Of a DNA stretch of 64,000 nt, positions 44,886 through 53,875 are shown piece by piece. The notes beneath the pieces were generated by a model. The model saw only the letters and a list, made by a program, of their open reading frames with translations, made no database searches and was not told the origin of the DNA. This DNA comes from Clostridiales bacterium. GTDB taxonomy: Bacteria > Bacillota > Clostridia > Lachnospirales > Lachnospiraceae. A program made the position numbers and the translations under genes. Numbering within the stretch: the stretch's first letter is position 1; every line of letters begins with the position of its first letter. The stretch is from contig JAQYAS010000048.1 of NCBI GenBank assembly GCA_029338615.1, positions 32,477 to 96,476 on the forward strand. Reading direction: 5' to 3'.

Positions 44886-44920
44886 GCAAAAAAAGAGTAC
44901 CGAATAAATTCGGTACTCTT
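44886..44920 (-). terminator. Terminator of rpsU
   Basis: AAGAGTACCGAA and TTCGGTACTCTT (44909-44920 and 44893-44904 on the - strand) form a perfect 12-base stem with a four-base loop, and the - strand reads on into seven T. The hairpin lies 40 bases past the rpsU stop and separates it from yqfC. Confidence 0.92.
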
Positions 44921-44959
44921 AGAAATCAATTTAAAATCAAATATTAAAAATACAATGAT

Positions 44960-45136
44960 TTATTTGTACTTGCGCTTTCTAGCTGCCTCTGACTTCTTCT
45001 TACGCTTTACACTAGGCTTTTCGTAATGCTCTCTCTTACGAATCTCCTGCTGAATACCAGCCTTCGCACAATTTCTCTTAAATCTGCGAAGAGCGCTATC
45101 TAAGTTTTCGTTCTCTTTAACTATTACACTTGACAT
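44960..45136 (-). CDS. rpsU: 30S ribosomal protein S21
   Basis: A 58-residue S21 read directly from the sequence: it begins [19 protein letters not shown], then [20 protein letters not shown] and a basic tail [14 protein letters not shown]21 acts at the platform of the 30S subunit and helps initiation. GGAGGGAGGTCAGGTGAGAG lies before the ATG. It is a single-gene unit with its own consensus promoter and terminator. Length is normal for Firmicutes. Confidence 0.96.
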   Translation of the reverse strand: MSSVIVKENENLDSALRRFKRNCAKAGIQQEIRKREHYEKPSVKRKKKSEAARKRKYK

Positions 45137-45215
45137 TCTCTCACCTGACCTCCCTCCAGTTGTAAAATTATGCTACCAAATAACAACTGATTGGGTATTT
45201 TTAAGCACAAAATGT

Positions 45216-45244
45216 ATTATATACATAAAATTGCCAATCGTCAA
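45216..45244 (-). promoter_or_regulatory. rpsU promoter
   Basis: On the - strand TTGACG (45239-45244), 17 bases, TATAAT (45216-45221), an almost perfect sigma-A promoter. It lies about 80 bases before the rpsU ATG and just past the alaS stop, so S21 can be made without alaS read-through. Confidence 0.85.
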
Positions 45245-45284
45245 CAGAAAAATGACAAATTTATAAAATATATGAGACAGTAAA

Positions 45285-47948
45285 TTATGACAACTGGTTT
45301 TCAGCCTCTGTAACAGCCTGAGCAAGTGCAGCATCTATTCCTTCTGGATTCTTTCCTCCAGCCTGGGCCATATTTGGACGGCCACCACCGCCACCACCTA
45401 CAAGACCTGCCACTGCCTTGATGATGTTGCCCACATGAGCTCCCTTTGCAACAGCACCATCTGTAGCCATGGCAATAAGATTTACCTTGCCATCTTTTGC
45501 AGATGCAAGAACCACAACGCTGTCACCGAGCTTGCTCTTAAAATCATCACCAAGGTTTCTGAGTGAGTTCATATCTGTATCAGGAATAGCTGCTGTAAGT
45601 ATCTTGATTCCGTCCTTGTCAATTGCATTTGAAAGAACATCTCCGGCAGCTTCCTTAGCCATCTTATCCTTGAGTTTCTTGTTCTCATTGGTCAGTTCCT
45701 TAACCTCTGCAAGAAGCTGCTCGATTCTGGATGCCACACCATGGATATCTGTCTTTGCTGCCTTTGCTGCATCCATGAGTTCCTGTTCTACATTTCTATA
45801 GTAATCAAGTGCTCCAACAGATGTGAGTGCCTCTATACGTCTTGTTCCGGCAGCCACACCAGTTTCTGATATGATCTTGAATGTCTTTATAGCTCCTGTA
45901 CTGGCAACATGTGTACCACCGCAGAGCTCCTTTGAAAAGTCACCCATAGATACCACACGGACCTTCTCGCCATACTTCTCACCAAACAGAGCCATGGCCC
46001 CTGAATTCTTAGCCTCATTTACAGACATTACATCTGTGCAAACAGGTATATCAAGCTGTATCTGTTCATTTACAATATCTTCAACCTTCTTAATCTCGTC
46101 CTTGGTCATAGCCTGATCATGTGAGAAATCAAATCTTAATCTACCAGGTTCAACAAGGGATCCGGCCTGCTCTACATGGTCTCCAAGAACGATCTTAAGT
46201 GCCTTCTGGAGAAGATGTGTTGCTGAGTGGTTATTGCATATAAGTGCTCTGTTCTCAGCGTCAACTGTAAGATCCGCCTCATCTCCCACGTTAAGTTCGC
46301 CTGACTCTACATATCCGATATGAGCTATCTTTCCACCTACAACCTTGATAGTATCCTCAACAACAAATGTACCATTCTCAGTCTTTATGATTCCTTTGTC
46401 ACCTATCTGACCACCCATGGTTGCATAGAAAGGTGTCTCAGGAAGTATAACTGAAGCCTGTGCTCCCTCAGACACTGTATCTGCAAGAACAGACTTCTTG
46501 TCATTGCCTTCACCAATCTCTGTTGTGATAGCTGATATTGTTGACTTGTAAGTAAGCTTGTCATATCCAACAAACTCAGATGTCATATCAACCGGAAGCT
46601 GCTCATATACTGTGGCATCTGCACCCATATATGTTGTGGTTTTTCTGGCCTTTCTTGCAGTCTCCTTCTGAATGTTCATGCACTCTGTGAATCTGTCCTC
46701 ATCAACCTCAATACTCTCTTCCTCAAGGATCTCCTTTGTCAGATCAAGCGGGAATCCATAGGTATCATACAACTTGAACGCTTTGTCTCCTGAAAGGATC
46801 TTCTCGCCTGCACCCTTTGTCTCCTCTATATAATCCTTGAGAATAGCAAGACCTGTATCTATAGTCTTATTGAAGCTTTCTTCTTCCTTATCTATCTTAT
46901 TAAAGATATACTCCTTCTTCTCACCGAGTTCAGGATAGGCATCCTCTGACACCTCTATAACAGTATTTGCAAGCTCAGAAAGGAACTTTCCCTTTATACC
47001 GAGAAGCCTTCCGTGTCTTGCGGCACGTCTGAGAAGACGTCTTAATACATACCCACGGCCTTCGTTTGATGGAACGATGCCGTCTGATGTCATAAATGTA
47101 ACTGAACGTATGTGATCAGTTATCAATCTTATGGATACATCCTTCTCATGATCTGTCTCATATTCTACTCCAGCCATCTCACATACCTTGTCACGGAGGG
47201 CCTTTATTGTATCGACATCAAAAATAGAATCAACATCCTGAACTACAACAGCAAGTCTCTCAAGACCCATACCTGTATCTATGTTCTTCTGCTCAAGCTC
47301 AGTATAATTGTTGTGACCATCATTGTTAAACTGTGTAAATACATTGTTCCATACTTCCATATACCTGTCACAATCACAGCCTACAGTACAACCAGGCTTG
47401 CCACATCCATACTTCTCGCCTCTGTCGTAATAAACCTCTGAACATGGACCACAAGGACCTGCACCATGCTCCCAGAAGTTGTCCTCCTTACCAAATCTGA
47501 ATATTCGATCAGCATCAACACCGATCTCCTTATTCCATATATCAAAAGCCTCATCATCGTCCTGGTAAACCGATGGATAGAGTCTGTTCTTATCGAGTCC
47601 GACAACATCTGTGAGGAACTCCCATGTCCATGATATAGCCTCATGCTTAAAATAATCGCCAAATGAGAAATTACCCAGCATCTCAAAGAACGTACCGTGA
47701 CGAGCAGTCTTTCCTACATTCTCTATATCACCTGTTCTGATACACTTCTGGCATGTTGTAACACGCCTTCTCGGTGGTACCTCCTGCCCGGTAAAGTAAG
47801 GCTTAAGCGGTGCCATACCTGAATTGATCAGCAGTAAGCTGTTGTCATTGTGTGGAATAAGGGAAAAGCTCTTCATTCTGAGATGACCCTTGCTCTCCAT
47901 AAATTCCAGAAACATCTTTCTCAGTTCATTAACGCCATAATTTTGCAT
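45285..47948 (-). CDS. alaS: Alanine-tRNA ligase
   Basis: An 887-residue class II synthetase. The aminoacylation core has motif 1-3 elements such as HNDNSLLLINSGMAPLKPYF near residue 33 and GNFSFGDYF. The zinc site and editing domain include CNNHSATHLLQKAL and ELCGGTHVASTGA. The C-terminal Ala domain ends with a GGGGGGRPNMAQAGG segment. The gene lies 18 bases after the his fusion gene on the same strand, with GGAGG before the ATG, so it probably shares the his transcript. No T-box leader fits in that gap. Confidence 0.97.
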   Translation of the reverse strand: MQNYGVNELRKMFLEFMESKGHLRMKSFSLIPHNDNSLLLINSGMAPLKPYFTGQEVPPRRRVTTCQKCIRTGDIENVGKTARHGTFFEMLGNFSFGDYFKHEAISWTWEFLTDVVGLDKNRLYPSVYQDDDEAFDIWNKEIGVDADRIFRFGKEDNFWEHGAGPCGPCSEVYYDRGEKYGCGKPGCTVGCDCDRYMEVWNNVFTQFNNDGHNNYTELEQKNIDTGMGLERLAVVVQDVDSIFDVDTIKALRDKVCEMAGVEYETDHEKDVSIRLITDHIRSVTFMTSDGIVPSNEGRGYVLRRLLRRAARHGRLLGIKGKFLSELANTVIEVSEDAYPELGEKKEYIFNKIDKEEESFNKTIDTGLAILKDYIEETKGAGEKILSGDKAFKLYDTYGFPLDLTKEILEEESIEVDEDRFTECMNIQKETARKARKTTTYMGADATVYEQLPVDMTSEFVGYDKLTYKSTISAITTEIGEGNDKKSVLADTVSEGAQASVILPETPFYATMGGQIGDKGIIKTENGTFVVEDTIKVVGGKIAHIGYVESGELNVGDEADLTVDAENRALICNNHSATHLLQKALKIVLGDHVEQAGSLVEPGRLRFDFSHDQAMTKDEIKKVEDIVNEQIQLDIPVCTDVMSVNEAKNSGAMALFGEKYGEKVRVVSMGDFSKELCGGTHVASTGAIKTFKIISETGVAAGTRRIEALTSVGALDYYRNVEQELMDAAKAAKTDIHGVASRIEQLLAEVKELTNENKKLKDKMAKEAAGDVLSNAIDKDGIKILTAAIPDTDMNSLRNLGDDFKSKLGDSVVVLASAKDGKVNLIAMATDGAVAKGAHVGNIIKAVAGLVGGGGGGRPNMAQAGGKNPEGIDAALAQAVTEAENQLS

Positions 47949-47966
47949 TGTCTAATATCCTCCACT

Positions 47967-49241
47967 CTATCTTCTGTCAGCCAGTTCTTCTGTTATGTCT
48001 TTCCAGCTAATTTCTCTCTCTACCATCAACACCATCAGATGGTACAGAAAGTCAGATATTTCATATTTTATATCCTCTGAATCCGGGTTTTTGGCTGCAA
48101 TAACGATCTCTGTAGCCTCCTCGCCCACCTTCTTCAGAATCTTGTCAATACCTTTATCGAACAAATAGTTAGTATACGAGCCTTCGCGAGGCTGATCCTT
48201 TCTATCTCTTATGGTATTATATACTTCTTCAAAAATTTTCAAAGGATTGGTATCATTGTACTCCTTCTTTACCAGATCTGTAAAGAAACAAGTTCGGCTG
48301 CCCGTATGACACGCAGCCCCAATCTGTGAAACCTTTGCAAGTATAGTATCTTTATCGCAATCTATTGTAAGCGATTTTACATACTGATAATGGCCTGATG
48401 TGTCCCCTTTGGTCCAAAGCTCATTTCTGCTTCGACTCCAATAGGTCATACGGCCTGTTCTGACGGTCTTTTCATAAGATTCCTTATTCATATACGCCAC
48501 CATAAGAACTTCCCCTGTTTTATAGTGCTGTGTTACGCACGGAATAAGTCCGTCAGAATTAAGCTTAAATTCATCAAACGACATGGATGATTCAAACAGA
48601 TTTACATCAATATTCGCAGCTTTGCAATCCTGTTTAATCTCCATTATATCCATCTTCTGAAGATTGTACAGTGAAATAGATTCTGCATTGGTTTCAGCCA
48701 GCATCTCTGCAACAGCCTCCCCATTGGTTGAATATGTTGACACAATAACGGGAAGAGCTACATTCTCCCTGATAGATTTCACGATATCCATATATTCTGG
48801 AACCATATTATTGTGAAGGAGCAGCAGCTCGCCAGCTCCAAGTGTCTTCAGTTTTCTCGCATACTCAACAGGATTATCACACTCACTGAGATCAATTGTA
48901 CATATAATTCTCTCAGCTCCAAACCGGTCGGCAGCCTCCGTGACCAGCTCAGGTGTATTAAGCGCCGCTGACTTCATGCACACTTTAGATGCACCGGCAT
49001 AGAGCAATTTTTTTACATCTTCAAGTTTCCTCACTCCACCACAGGCAATAAGTGGAATGTCCACACTTTCACATATCTGTCTTATGATAGAAATGTTTGG
49101 TTCTCTTCCTTCTTTTGTTGCTTTACTGTCAAAATATGCAATCTCATCTGCACCGGCATCATTGTAATACTTTGCCATATCAACTGCATTGTTAAGATCC
49201 AGACATGGAATTATCTTTTTGTAGATCATATCATTATCCAT
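47967..49241 (-). CDS. hisI: Fusion of HisF-like domain with HisI and HisE
   Basis: A 424-residue fusion. Residues 1-215 are a HisF/HisA-like barrel: [20 protein letters not shown] near 10, [20 protein letters not shown] at 68, and Asp117 in CTIDLSE. Residues about 225-325 are HisI, phosphoribosyl-AMP cyclohydrolase, with [10 protein letters not shown] and zinc ligands in IDCDKD and CHTGSRTC. Residues 332-424 are HisE, phosphoribosyl-ATP diphosphatase, with [14 protein letters not shown]. The barrel lacks the loop after CLD that normally reads GRVVKG and the later phosphate motifs, so cyclase activity is doubtful. HisI and HisE look intact and would carry out steps two and three of the pathway. 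It lies between hisB and alaS. Confidence 0.9.
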   Translation of the reverse strand: MDNDMIYKKIIPCLDLNNAVDMAKYYNDAGADEIAYFDSKATKEGREPNISIIRQICESVDIPLIACGGVRKLEDVKKLLYAGASKVCMKSAALNTPELVTEAADRFGAERIICTIDLSECDNPVEYARKLKTLGAGELLLLHNNMVPEYMDIVKSIRENVALPVIVSTYSTNGEAVAEMLAETNAESISLYNLQKMDIMEIKQDCKAANIDVNLFESSMSFDEFKLNSDGLIPCVTQHYKTGEVLMVAYMNKESYEKTVRTGRMTYWSRSRNELWTKGDTSGHYQYVKSLTIDCDKDTILAKVSQIGAACHTGSRTCFFTDLVKKEYNDTNPLKIFEEVYNTIRDRKDQPREGSYTNYLFDKGIDKILKKVGEEATEIVIAAKNPDSEDIKYEISDFLYHLMVLMVEREISWKDITEELADRR

Positions 49242-49258
49242 AGTGAACCAGCACCTCC

Positions 49259-49861
49259 TTAAAGTGTGCCCTTCGTAGAAAGCACCTTTCCGTTTAATCT
49301 TCTGTCGTAAGTTGTCGCCTCATCAAGAGCCTTGGCAAACGCCTTAAATGCCGCCTCGATGATATGGTGATCGTTCTCTCCCGAGAACTGCTTTATGTTG
49401 AGGTTCATCTCAGCAGCATATGACACCGCATAGAAGAACTCCTTGACCATCTGTGTGTCAAAATATCCAACTCTCTCTGTTTGTAGGTTCAGATCATAGA
49501 CAAGATATGGTCTTCCTGACAGATCTATGGCACACATGACAAGTGTCTCGTCCATCGGAAGAAAAAAGTTGCCAAATCTCTTGATTGCTTTTTTGTCACC
49601 GACAGCCTGCTTGATAGCCTTTCCCAGTACAATGCCAACATCCTCTATGGTATGATGGCAGTCAACATACAGATCCCCTTTCACTGTAACGTTCAGATCA
49701 AAAAATCCATGCTTTGCAAAACTTGTGAGCATGTGGTCAAAGAAGCCTATTCCCGTATCTATCTTTGATTGTCCTTTTCCGTCTATATTAAAATCCAGGG
49801 TTATGTCTGTTTCATTTGTTGTTCTGGTACATCTGGCGATTCTTGCTGCTTTCTCTGCCAT
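49259..49861 (-). CDS. hisB: Imidazoleglycerol-phosphate dehydratase
   Basis: A 200-residue single-domain HisB that removes water from imidazoleglycerol phosphate. Two metal-binding signatures are present: [15 protein letters not shown] with [10 protein letters not shown], and [16 protein letters not shown]. No HisN-type phosphatase domain is attached. AlaS, hisI fusion and hisD flank it on the same strand with gaps of 17 and 37 bases. Confidence 0.95.
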   Translation of the reverse strand: MAEKAARIARCTRTTNETDITLDFNIDGKGQSKIDTGIGFFDHMLTSFAKHGFFDLNVTVKGDLYVDCHHTIEDVGIVLGKAIKQAVGDKKAIKRFGNFFLPMDETLVMCAIDLSGRPYLVYDLNLQTERVGYFDTQMVKEFFYAVSYAAEMNLNIKQFSGENDHHIIEAAFKAFAKALDEATTYDRRLNGKVLSTKGTL

Positions 49862-49898
49862 ATTCCTGTCTCCTTCCCATATTCTATATCATTATGTC

Positions 49899-51191
49899 TT
49901 ATTTTTCAAATCTAACGGCTATCGAGTTTGCATGTGCTGTGAGCTGTTCTGCCTTTGCAAATGTTTCGATATCCGTGTGCACAGCCTCGAGTGCCTCTCT
50001 TGAATAATAGATTATACTTGACTTCTTAATAAAATCATCCACTGAAAGTGGAGAGAAAAATTTAGCTGTACCATTTGTCGGGAGTACATGATTTGGTCCC
50101 GCAAAATAATCGCCAAGAGGTTCTGATGAATACTCTCCTATAAATATGGCTCCTGCATTCTTTATTCTTGTCATCACATCAAACGGATTGGCTGTGACAA
50201 TCTCCAAATGCTCAGAAGCAATATCGTTAACAGCATCTATGGCATCACTGAGATTATCTGCAAGAAGTATATATCCGTAGTTATCTACAGACTTCCTCAT
50301 AATCTCTTTTCTTGATAACTGCTCAATAAACTCATCAACCTGAACAGAAACCTTCTCTGCCAGCTCACTTGATGTTGTGACAAGTATCGCAGATGCCATC
50401 TCATCATGTTCTGCCTGCGATAACAGATCCGCAGCTACATATCTTGGATTTGCAGTCTCATCCGCAAGCACCATAACCTCTGACGGACCAGCTATAGAAT
50501 CTATACTTACATGTCCGTACACTGCACGCTTTGCAAGTGCAACAAATATATTTCCAGGGCCAACTATTTTATCAACCTTTGGTATCGACTCTGTTCCATA
50601 TGCAAGAGCTGCTATCGCCTGGGCTCCTCCCGCCTTATATATTTCATCAACACCAGCCTCTTTTGCCGCTACAAGAGTTGTGGCATACACTTCACCCTCA
50701 GCATTACAAGGAGTTGTCATAACAATTTTTTCTACTCCCGCAACTTTTGCCGGCATAACATTCATCAAAACCGATGAGGGATATACAGCCTTTCCACCAG
50801 GAACATACACACCAACAGTAGCAAGAGCAGTTACCTTCTGTCCAAGCAGTGTTCCATTTGGCTTTGAATCAAACCAGCTGTACTGTTTCTGCTTCTCATG
50901 ATACTCCCATATGTTTTTCTTTGCTTTTCTTATTACATCGAGAAGTTCAGGGCTTACCTGTGTATATGCATAATCTATCTCTTCCTGTGTGACTTTTACA
51001 TTCTCTGCAGTAATATCTGCCTTATCAAACTTTTTGGTATATGAGAAAAGAGCCTGATCTCCATTATCCTTAACATCATCTACAATTGCCTGTACCGTCT
51101 CAGCAAAATCGCCGAAGTTGTTAGGGCTTCTCTTCAAAAGATTATTTAAAAGATCTTTTTTAGTCTCTGCATTAAGCTTTACAATTCTCAT
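49899..51191 (-). CDS. hisD: Histidinol dehydrogenase
   Basis: A 430-residue zinc enzyme for the last two oxidation steps, histidinol to histidine with two NAD. Motifs: GVYVPGGKAVYPSSVLMN, AGGAQAIAALAYG, DKIVGPGN and SIAGPSEVMV, then LLSQAEHD and VLPTNGTAKF. Length is normal. GGAGG lies before the ATG. It is third in the his operon after hisZ and hisG. Confidence 0.97.
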   Translation of the reverse strand: MRIVKLNAETKKDLLNNLLKRSPNNFGDFAETVQAIVDDVKDNGDQALFSYTKKFDKADITAENVKVTQEEIDYAYTQVSPELLDVIRKAKKNIWEYHEKQKQYSWFDSKPNGTLLGQKVTALATVGVYVPGGKAVYPSSVLMNVMPAKVAGVEKIVMTTPCNAEGEVYATTLVAAKEAGVDEIYKAGGAQAIAALAYGTESIPKVDKIVGPGNIFVALAKRAVYGHVSIDSIAGPSEVMVLADETANPRYVAADLLSQAEHDEMASAILVTTSSELAEKVSVQVDEFIEQLSRKEIMRKSVDNYGYILLADNLSDAIDAVNDIASEHLEIVTANPFDVMTRIKNAGAIFIGEYSSEPLGDYFAGPNHVLPTNGTAKFFSPLSVDDFIKKSSIIYYSREALEAVHTDIETFAKAEQLTAHANSIAVRFEK

Positions 51192-51235
51192 CTCTGTCGT
51201 GCCTCCATTTTATGTACTTGATCGTGTTAGATTTA

Positions 51236-51883
51236 TTAGTTTTCTTCTTTTATCAAATTGTTTAGGTCTTCTAGAAGCTTATGTATTCTCTCATTCTCCA
51301 TCTTAAGACTTACCTGATTGACTACCATACGGGCCGAAAGTGGACATACCTCTTCCAAAACTTCCAGGCCATTCTCCCTTAGAGTACTTCCCGTCTCCAC
51401 TATATCGACTATCACCTCAGACAATCCGACTATAGGTGCAAGCTCCACCGAACCATTGAGTTTGATTATCTCCACCGTCTGGTGCTTTCTATTGTTAAAA
51501 TAATCCTTGGCTATAACCGGATATTTACTTGCCACTCTAATTATTTCATTCTTTTTAAGAAGCTCTCTCGCAGATGCCGGTCCACACACACACATGCGGC
51601 ATTTTCCAAATCCCAGATCCATTACCTCATAAAGATTTCTTTCCTCTTCAAGTATAGTATCCTTTCCAACCACACCTATATCTGCAGCACCATACTCCAC
51701 ATATGTCGGAACATCGGTAGCCTTTGACAGAAAGAACTTCATCTTCAATTCCTCGTTTACAAATATAAGCTTTCTTGTGTCAGGATCCTTCATCTCCTCA
51801 CATGTTATACCTATCTGTTCAAGCAGTGCAAGAGTCTTCTTTGCAAGCCTGCCCTTTGCCAGTGCAAATGTCAAATATCTCAT
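51236..51883 (-). CDS. hisG: ATP phosphoribosyltransferase, short catalytic subunit
   Basis: A 215-residue HisG of the short form, which lacks the C-terminal regulatory domain and depends on HisZ. It begins LTFALAKGRLAKKTL and has EYGAADIGVVGKDTI and VDIVETGSTLREN, the PRPP-binding end. It starts histidine synthesis by joining ATP and PRPP. HisZ is encoded immediately upstream, which confirms the short two-subunit type; histidine feedback acts through HisZ in this class. Confidence 0.96.
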   Translation of the reverse strand: MRYLTFALAKGRLAKKTLALLEQIGITCEEMKDPDTRKLIFVNEELKMKFFLSKATDVPTYVEYGAADIGVVGKDTILEEERNLYEVMDLGFGKCRMCVCGPASARELLKKNEIIRVASKYPVIAKDYFNNRKHQTVEIIKLNGSVELAPIVGLSEVIVDIVETGSTLRENGLEVLEEVCPLSARMVVNQVSLKMENERIHKLLEDLNNLIKEEN

Positions 51884-51925
51884 CGTCCTAAACCTTTCGT
51901 ATGTTATGATTTTTGATGTCAGTTA

Positions 51926-53176
51926 TTAAAGTTCTCCGTCCCATTTTGAATGTGATTTGCCTATAAGATCATAGGCTGTGGCATTTCCCGCCTGTTCAAA
52001 ATATATAAGACCTGAAAAATGTTCTCTTCCGGCATAATCAATATAATCCTCAACTGTCTTCTTCTGTGACTTTCTAATGAGTTCTATCTTACGTCCCTCA
52101 CTTCTGAGTTTCATTCCTGCCTTAATCGCCTTGTCCTGATTCTCAATATCATAAAGTATGATCGTATTTGAATAATCAACATCAATATCAATATTCTGCC
52201 TGTTCATAGCCATTATAAGCTCTTCAACAGTGAATGCAAATCCTATTGATGGTGCATCCTTTCCAAATTGTTTTAAAAGATTGTTATAACGTCCGCCTTT
52301 GACAACAGCATCTCCTGTGCCATATGTATATCCACGGAATATGATTCCTGTGTAATAATTATAACCATCAAGGACACCCAGATCGAAGCTTATGTGATCT
52401 TCATAACCATAACACTTAAGGGCAGCATACACTCTTCTGAGCCTCTTTACAGCCTCCAGCGAAGTTGCATTTGTCACATAACCTTCTGCTTTATCCAACA
52501 TAGATATTCCTCCAAACAGAGAATCAAAAGCTACAAATGCTTTCTTAAGCGAATCACTGATGTTGAGCTCGTTCACATATTCCTCAAGCCCAAAGAAATT
52601 CTTTATATGTATATATTCCTTTATCTGTTCTTCCTCAGCTTCACTTATACCGGATTCAGCCACAAGGCCTTTAAAATAATCAATCTGTCCGATCTCAATC
52701 TGGAAATCTTTTATCCCTATCCTGTTAAAACAGTCTATTACCGTCGCAATTATCTCTGCGTCGGCGGCAGATGAATCGTCATTGATAAGCTCGGCACCAA
52801 TCTGTGTAACCTCTTTAAGCTTACCTTGAAGCTTTAGTGTATTGGTGTATGTATTGCCCGTATAACATAATCTGACGGGTAATTCTTCATCTGCATAATA
52901 TTTTGCTACACATCTTGCAATAGACGGAGTGATATCCGGTCTGAGAACAAGAGTATTATTATCCCTGTCAAAAAACTTGTACATCTCATTTGAAGGAGCT
53001 GACCCCTTATCCCTGTTAAATATATCAAAAAACTCGAACGTCGGTGTCTCTATATCATGATAGCTGTATAATTCCAGAATATGATGGAGTTCATGCATCA
53101 CCTTTCTCTTCTTTTTGCATTCAATGTCATAGGTGTCTCTCACTCCATCCGGAGTCTGTAACAGTTTGTCCTGCAT
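51926..53176 (-). CDS. hisZ: ATP phosphoribosyltransferase regulatory subunit HisZ
   Basis: A 416-residue HisRS-like protein. It has the class II synthetase core with LLQTPDGVRDTYDIE at the start, MYKFFDRDNNTLVLRPDIT and YYTGIIFRGYTYGTG. In this setting (before a short hisG, no anticodon-binding domain of normal type) it is HisZ, not a histidyl-tRNA synthetase. The C-terminal region of about 90 residues is divergent. First gene of the operon, with AAGGAGATATCATT before the ATG, about 100 bases past the promoter. Confidence 0.92.
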   Translation of the reverse strand: MQDKLLQTPDGVRDTYDIECKKKRKVMHELHHILELYSYHDIETPTFEFFDIFNRDKGSAPSNEMYKFFDRDNNTLVLRPDITPSIARCVAKYYADEELPVRLCYTGNTYTNTLKLQGKLKEVTQIGAELINDDSSAADAEIIATVIDCFNRIGIKDFQIEIGQIDYFKGLVAESGISEAEEEQIKEYIHIKNFFGLEEYVNELNISDSLKKAFVAFDSLFGGISMLDKAEGYVTNATSLEAVKRLRRVYAALKCYGYEDHISFDLGVLDGYNYYTGIIFRGYTYGTGDAVVKGGRYNNLLKQFGKDAPSIGFAFTVEELIMAMNRQNIDIDVDYSNTIILYDIENQDKAIKAGMKLRSEGRKIELIRKSQKKTVEDYIDYAGREHFSGLIYFEQAGNATAYDLIGKSHSKWDGEL

Positions 53177-53251
53177 AATGATATCTCCTTGTCAATATTG
53201 TTATAATTTGTTTCGGTTAAAACAATGCTTTACTGCTTTAAAGTGTTATTT

Positions 53252-53267
53252 TGCTATCTTGATAGCA
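53252..53267. promoter_or_regulatory. Palindrome in the his leader, putative operator
   Basis: TGCTATC, two bases, GATAGCA: a perfect 7-base inverted repeat. It begins about 14 bases past the his -10 box, so it covers the expected start of the transcript. Position and symmetry fit a repressor site. A second small hairpin (TTGTTT/AAACAA at 53208-53225) lies further into the leader. Neither is followed by a T run. Confidence 0.6.
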
Positions 53268-53280
53268 TGTCAACGTGCAC

Positions 53281-53309
53281 ATTATATTAAAGAGTAGTTT
53301 CTTTGTCAA
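53281..53309 (-). promoter_or_regulatory. his operon promoter
   Basis: On the - strand TTGACA (53304-53309), 17 bases, TATAAT (53281-53286): a perfect consensus promoter. It lies about 105 bases before the hisZ ATG and 30 bases past the recU stop. I saw no terminator between recU and this promoter. Confidence 0.85.
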
Positions 53310-53338
53310 CACACATTACATATGCTCAAATGAATATT

Positions 53339-53875
53339 TTACTCGTCTCTGCTGCTTAGATCCAGGTTCAGAGGCTGCAGATAATGAACAAGTGCCCCAC
53401 CCTTGGCACTCATAAAATATCGTGGATCCAGTTCATCGTATTTGAAATTATTGGCATGTCCATGTGCCGCCCTGTCTATATATCCCTGCAATTCCTCAAA
53501 TCGCATATAGTATAATCTGTTTTTGCCGGTGAACATGATGATCAGAAAACTTATGCCATTCTGACTTTCGAAATCAGACATGAACTCTACCTGGTGCTCA
53601 TGAATATTTCTCATTGAAAATGTATCTGTAGCGCATTCCTTAGCATCAAAACATATAGGAACTCCCTGCACCACACCTATATAATCAACCGTTGAATCCT
53701 TTTCAAAATATGCAAGCGTGATCTGACTGCTGTCCTTATCTATTTTTATTGGAGTTATGGGTGTAGGGATTTTTTGAACCAAAGCAAGTTTCTTCTGTCT
53801 GTAATATTCATTTGTGTGATTTATCATATCCTCCAGAGTTGAACCTCTTAGCCCCCGGGAATTCCATGTAGCCAT
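53339..53875 (-). CDS. recU: Holliday junction resolvase RecU
   Basis: A 178-residue RecU, the Gram-positive resolvase that cuts four-way junctions. It begins NSRGLRGSTLEDMIN, the conserved N-terminus. The metal-binding core is STVDYIGVVQG (Asp64) and CFDAKE (Asp77, Lys79), like the PD-(D/E)xK nuclease motif. MYFMRFEELQ-type C-terminal elements follow (LYYMRFEEL here). It starts on the base after the preceding gene ends. RecU usually neighbours a PBP1 gene; here it follows a pseudouridine synthase instead. Confidence 0.92.
   Translation of the reverse strand: MATWNSRGLRGSTLEDMINHTNEYYRQKKLALVQKIPTPITPIKIDKDSSQITLAYFEKDSTVDYIGVVQGVPICFDAKECATDTFSMRNIHEHQVEFMSDFESQNGISFLIIMFTGKNRLYYMRFEELQGYIDRAAHGHANNFKYDELDPRYFMSAKGGALVHYLQPLNLDLSSRDE

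Noticed and set aside
51926..53176. Histidyl-tRNA synthetase (hisS)
   Set aside because: It is directly upstream of a short hisG, and the C-terminal part does not look like a HisRS anticodon-binding domain; HisZ explains both.
53177..53280. Attenuator, T-box or leader peptide for the his operon
   Set aside because: No His codon run, no T-box core sequence and no hairpin followed by T. The palindrome at the transcript start fits an operator better.
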